64,000 nucleotides of DNA from Achromobacter sp. MYb9. GTDB taxonomy: Bacteria > Pseudomonadota > Gammaproteobacteria > Burkholderiales > Burkholderiaceae_B. Of the stretch, positions 62,459 through 64,000 are shown piece by piece. A program made the translations under genes and the position numbers. Under the pieces are notes generated by a model. The model had not been told where the DNA came from, did not search any database, and saw only the letters and a program-made list of their open reading frames with translations. The stretch is from the NCBI RefSeq assembly GCF_002975275.1, contig NZ_PCOQ01000009.1, forward strand, positions 1-64,000, in the 5' to 3' direction. The stretch's first letter is position 1. The number at the start of each line of letters is the position of its first letter.

Positions 62459-62484
62459 CCAGGCCACACTTTAGGGAGGCCTGG
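62459..62484 (+). promoter_or_regulatory. Hairpin overlapping the ribosome-binding site of the gene at 62485
   Basis: CCAGGCC (62459-62465) pairs with GGCCTGG (62478-62484). The Shine-Dalgarno AGGGAGG (62473-62479) is partly in the stem, and the ATG follows the last paired base. Folding would hinder translation, so this may be a control element. Confidence 0.5.
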
Positions 62485-62793
62485 ATGTCTTTGCATGTGA
62501 TCGTCGCCGTTCGAAAAGAACCCGTCAGCGGGCATATCGCCTACGTGCGTTGGGGCCAGGCCGAGCGCGGCGTACCCGGCTGGGTCACGGAACCCGTGAC
62601 CGCAGCGGCATCCGAAGTCATTGAAGTCATCAAGGACGGCGGGGATGTGGAAACCGCCTTCAGCGTGGAAGGCACCCGCGTGGCATTGCGCCCGGTGCGG
62701 GTGCTTGTCGACGACGGCGGACGTGAGCATCTCGCGTCCGTGCCCGTGCCCAGTTCCACGCTGCATACACTGTTCGATCTGCCCGAGTTCTAG
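62485..62793 (+). CDS. Small protein of unknown function
   Basis: 102 residues, soluble, predicted mixed alpha-beta. It begins MSLHVIVAVRKEPVSGHIAYVRWGQ and ends TLHTLFDLPEF. I do not recognise the family. Support comes from a good Shine-Dalgarno (AGGGAGG) and codon use like the neighbours. The site lies in a hairpin with 7-bp arms. Its stop overlaps the stop of the convergent GNAT gene by three to four bases. Confidence 0.65.
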   Translation: MSLHVIVAVRKEPVSGHIAYVRWGQAERGVPGWVTEPVTAAASEVIEVIKDGGDVETAFSVEGTRVALRPVRVLVDDGGREHLASVPVPSSTLHTLFDLPEF

Positions 62794-63284
62794 GCGGCGG
62801 CGCGGCGGCCTTCGGCAAAGGCGCGCAGCGCATCGTCGGTCAGGCGGTAGCGCACCCATTCATCCATCGGCAACGCGCCGATCGACCGGTAGAAGTCGAT
62901 GGCCGGCTTGTTCCAGTCCAGCACGCTCCATTCCAGCCGTCCGCAATCGTTGGCGACGGCTTCCTGCGCCAAATGGCGTAGCAGATCGCGCCCGGCGCCG
63001 ATGCCGCGATGGTCGGGCGTGATGTACAAATCTTCCAGATAGATACCGTTCTTGCCCAGCCAGGTCGAATAGCTGTAGAAATAGACGGCGTAGCCGATGG
63101 CCTTGCCGTCCGCCAGGCACATCAACGCCTTGGCCGGAGCTTGGTGGGCGAATAAGGTGCGGGCGACGTCATCGGCGCTGGCGATCACTTCGTGCGCGGC
63201 GCGCTCGTAAACGGCCAGTTCGGTGATGAAAGCGTAGATTTGGGCCGCATCCGAGAGTGTGGCGGGACGGATGGTGATATTCAC
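62790..63284 (-). CDS. GNAT-family N-acetyltransferase
   Basis: 164 residues. The acetyl-CoA-binding motif A is IYLEDLYITPDHRGIGAGRDLL. Earlier blocks are IRPATLSDAAQIYAFITELA and AIGYAVYFYSYSTWLGKNG, and motif B is WNKPAIDFYRSIGA. This pattern resembles spermidine/diamine acetyltransferase-like GNATs, for which the substrate is usually an amine or amino acid, but it is not proven. I chose GTG at 63284, because GGAGGAA lies five bases upstream. An earlier TTG has no such site. Confidence 0.88.
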   Translation of the reverse strand: MNITIRPATLSDAAQIYAFITELAVYERAAHEVIASADDVARTLFAHQAPAKALMCLADGKAIGYAVYFYSYSTWLGKNGIYLEDLYITPDHRGIGAGRDLLRHLAQEAVANDCGRLEWSVLDWNKPAIDFYRSIGALPMDEWVRYRLTDDALRAFAEGRRAAA

Positions 63285-63456
63285 GTTGACTTCCTCCAAA
63301 TGGGACGGCCATGCTACCCGCTAATGCGCGGGTTTGCAGGCACCCGCGGGTTGGGTCACCGGGAATCCCCCCACTTGCGCCGGGTGGAGCGCGGCGCGAC
63401 CCTGGCGGAGGAATCCGCCCTCGCGTCCGGACGTGTACACAATGGGGATGTCCTCT

Positions 63457-64000
63457 ATGGCTGAGTCTGGTTCTGCCGCTGGTGAAACGCTATCGCCCGT
63501 GCCGCCCAAGCGGCGGCGACTCTCCTGGATCTGGCTCGTGCCCATCGTCGCGGCGCTGGGCGGATTGCTGCTGGTGCTGCAGGTCTGGCTGAACGCGGGA
63601 CCCACGGCCGTCATCCATTTCCAGACTGCCGAAGGGCTGGAGGCCGGCAAGACGCAGGTGCGCTACAAGGAACTTGCCGTCGGGCTCGTCGAACGCCTGG
63701 CCCTGAATCCGGAGCGTTCAGGCGTGGACGTGACGGTGCGCCTTGAAAAAGACGCCGGCAGCATGTTGCAGGAGGGCACGGTGTTCTGGGTCGTCAGGCC
63801 GCGCCTGACGCTAAGCGGGGTGTCCGGCTTGGGCACGCTGCTGTCGGGTTCCTATATCGGCCTGGACCCGGCGGGACACCATGGCAAGGACGCTCCGCGC
63901 GCGAAGAGCCAGTACGAATTCACCGGCTTGGAAGTACCGCCCGAGGTCGCTCAGGACCGCGCCGGCAAACGCTTCACGCTGCATGCCCGCGACCTTGGGT
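63457..64000 (+). CDS. PqiB/MCE-domain membrane transport protein, N-terminal part (runs off the window)
   Basis: 181 codons are visible without a stop. A basic head (PPKRRRLSW) is followed by one membrane helix (IWLVPIVAALGGLLLVLQVW). A first MCE domain follows (VIHFQTAEGLEAGKTQVRYK, then GVDVTVRLEKDAGSMLQEGT) and the start of the next. This is the PqiB/YebT layout, whose MCE rings carry lipids between inner and outer membranes. In-frame ATGs at 63442 and 63448 are alternatives; GGGGA suits 63457 best. No partner gene is in the window. Confidence 0.85.
   Translation, partial: MAESGSAAGETLSPVPPKRRRLSWIWLVPIVAALGGLLLVLQVWLNAGPTAVIHFQTAEGLEAGKTQVRYKELAVGLVERLALNPERSGVDVTVRLEKDAGSMLQEGTVFWVVRPRLTLSGVSGLGTLLSGSYIGLDPAGHHGKDAPRAKSQYEFTGLEVPPEVAQDRAGKRFTLHARDLG

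Overview
The window is high-GC DNA from a betaproteobacterium of the Alcaligenaceae, most like Achromobacter or Bordetella. The evidence is the gene content: three Bug/TctC-type periplasmic receptors without transporter membrane subunits, a ribF-ileS-lspA...coaBC block, dapC-dapD-dapE next to prmB, and a FecI/FecR/TonB receptor set. It is ordinary chromosome. No integrase, transposase, phage gene or CRISPR array was seen. The taxonomic call is an inference from protein resemblance, not from a search.

Layout. 1-5.7 kb: the tail of a LivG/LivF ATPase, a large inverted repeat, a minus-strand catabolic set (Bug receptor, enoyl-CoA hydratase-like enzyme, CaiB/BaiF CoA-transferase) divergent from a GntR/FCD regulator, and an MFS exporter divergent from a TetR regulator across a perfect double operator. 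6-10 kb: small conserved protein, MntH with a Fur-like box, OsmC and an orphan LivK-type binding protein. 10-14.5 kb: an Ehu-like amino-acid/ectoine ABC importer (BCDA) and an old yellow enzyme. 14.5-17.7 kb: all-alpha dUTPase, two membrane proteins (one DedA), and a DUF457 membrane hydrolase. 17.8-22 kb: an IclR-regulated operon of a peptidase E-like protein, DUF1177, AroM and a Bug receptor, whose pathway is unknown. 22-36 kb: housekeeping genes (coaBC, lspA, ileS, ribF, purN), an rsmB-like methyltransferase with a 117-bp coding minisatellite, a fatty-acid desaturase, uvrD and chorismate mutase.

36-41.4 kb: an iron-type surface-signalling unit (ECF sigma, FecR, TonB receptor with STN domain) joined by one-base overlap to a MauG-like di-haem peroxidase. 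41.4-47.8 kb: ABC-F ATPase, prmB, dapE, dapD, dapC (lysine/peptidoglycan precursor synthesis) and tRNA-Leu(UAG). 48-50.4 kb: SorAB sulfite dehydrogenase and a small membrane protein. 50.5-57.5 kb: a tightly overlapping operon (MFS, FGGY kinase, GlpD-like dehydrogenase, alkyl-DHAP-synthase-like flavoprotein, GlpP antiterminator). Its leader carries a strong promoter and two incompatible hairpins. 57.5-64 kb: a third Bug receptor, VOC protein, aquaporin Z, a protein of unknown function, kdsA, a small protein, a GNAT enzyme and the start of a PqiB/MCE protein that runs off the window.

The most interesting unit is the 50.5-57.5 kb operon. GlpP is the glycerol-3-phosphate-responsive RNA antiterminator known from Bacillus. 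Here it is the last gene of a proteobacterial operon whose own leader looks like a terminator/antiterminator switch. Next are the PepE/DUF1177/AroM operon with its fourfold IclR half-site array, the FecI/FecR/receptor/MauG unit, and the tandemly expanded RG-rich N-terminus of the RsmB-like enzyme.
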